Assembly: GCA_015229045.1 (NCBI GenBank)
Contig: JADGCJ010000070.1
Location: 1 to 16,142 of the forward strand
Direction: 5' to 3'
Source: Magnetococcales bacterium
Lineage (GTDB): Bacteria > Pseudomonadota > Magnetococcia > Magnetococcales > DC0425bin3
Length of the DNA stretch: 16,142 nucleotides
Position 1 is the first letter of the stretch; every line of letters starts with the position of its first letter. A model generated the notes under the pieces. It did not search any database. It was not told the origin of the DNA and saw only the letters and a list, made by a program, of their open reading frames with translations. A program made the translations under genes and the position numbers. This document shows, piece by piece, positions 15,986 through 16,142 of the stretch.

Positions 15986-16015
15986 CTGAGGGGGCAGGCG
16001 GAGCCTCCCCCTCAG
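15986..16015. repeat. Module E hairpin
   Basis: CTGAGGGGG (15986-15994) pairs with CCCCCTCAG (16007-16015); inside, AGGC-GGA-GCCT pairs again with one bulged C. The stem totals 13 base pairs. A related sequence at 12665-12681 lacks the outer stem. On the plus strand it is followed at a distance by ACTTTTATATT, not a clean terminator T-run. Confidence 0.6.
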
Positions 16016-16068
16016 ACTCCCCCAACCACTTTTATATTGGGAAACGGGTGGGTTTATTGAAAATTTGC

Positions 16069-16142
16069 GTAACTATTCAGCACCCGACAACGAACCGGGG
16101 TCCAGGGGGCTGGCTCCCTGGCAGGTCCAGGACAGAGTCCTG
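16069..16142 (+). repeat. Modules A and C joined, copy at the right edge
   Basis: GTAACTATTCAGC (16069-16081), ACCCGACAACGAAC and the palindromic block with GGGGTCCAGGGGG (16097-16109). Within it, CCAGGG (16102-16107) pairs with CCCTGG (16116-16121), and CAGGAC-AGA-GTCCTG (16128-16142) is a perfect hairpin. It matches the inverted copy at 11803-11867 and, in its second part, 8099-8153. The window ends inside the element. Confidence 0.8.

Noticed and set aside
15912..16142. CRISPR array
   Set aside because: The repeated units differ in length and spacing, have no regular spacers and no cas genes nearby; they are palindromic interspersed repeats.

Overview
The window is a replication-initiation locus from a Gram-negative, most likely proteobacterial, chromosome. 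GyrB carries the long proteobacterial insert between the DxDxD motif and the C-terminal [11 protein letters not shown] block. The epsilon proofreading subunit is a separate DnaQ-type protein ending in the CLWR motif known from E. coli, and YggT has the duplicated two-domain form. Coding third positions look GC-rich. Abundant GC-rich intergenic palindromes would fit a lineage such as the Magnetococcales or some former Deltaproteobacteria, but I cannot assign a genus from the sequence alone.

Layout: (1) 1-136, repeat-rich intergenic DNA. (2) 137-8082, a rightward block: protoporphyrinogen oxidase (hemG/hemY type), then dnaA, dnaN, recF and gyrB, the classical initiator, sliding clamp, gap repair and gyrase order. 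A strong hairpin followed by a T-rich run separates recF from gyrB. (3) 8210-11601, a leftward operon convergent with gyrB: recX, alaS and a small zinc-ribbon protein, with alaS and the zinc-ribbon gene overlapping by four bases. recA, the usual partner upstream of recX, is absent. (4) 11602-11924, a divergent intergenic region with repeats. (5) 11925-13377, rightward dnaQ and bioD, overlapping. (6) 13387-15911, a leftward operon read from the right: a small two-helix membrane protein, yggS, proC and yggT. This is the familiar PLP homeostasis, proline synthesis and YggT cluster. (7) 15912-16142, repeat-rich intergenic DNA.

Nearly all genes are conserved housekeeping genes: DNA replication and topology (dnaA, dnaN, recF, gyrB, dnaQ), recombination control (recX), translation (alaS) and cofactor or amino-acid metabolism (hemG, bioD, yggS, proC). 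The exceptions are two unknown small genes.

The least ordinary feature is the intergenic DNA. It is built from a mosaic of short interspersed modules, named here A to F, that recur in different orders and orientations. Module A is the 13-mer GTAACTATTCAGC: four exact copies and one with two mismatches. Module B (CCATG...TGGACNCGGTTTAA) follows it. Module C is a GGGGTCCAGGGGG-containing palindromic block of about 55 bp. Module D is GGGGCGAAGCCC, inverted on either side of gyrB. Module E is a GGCGGAGCC hairpin. Module F is a 27-bp sequence present upstream of both hemG and dnaA. An A-B pair supplies the last 13 codons and the stop codon of bioD. I saw no tRNA, rRNA, CRISPR array, transposase or convincing cluster of DnaA boxes.
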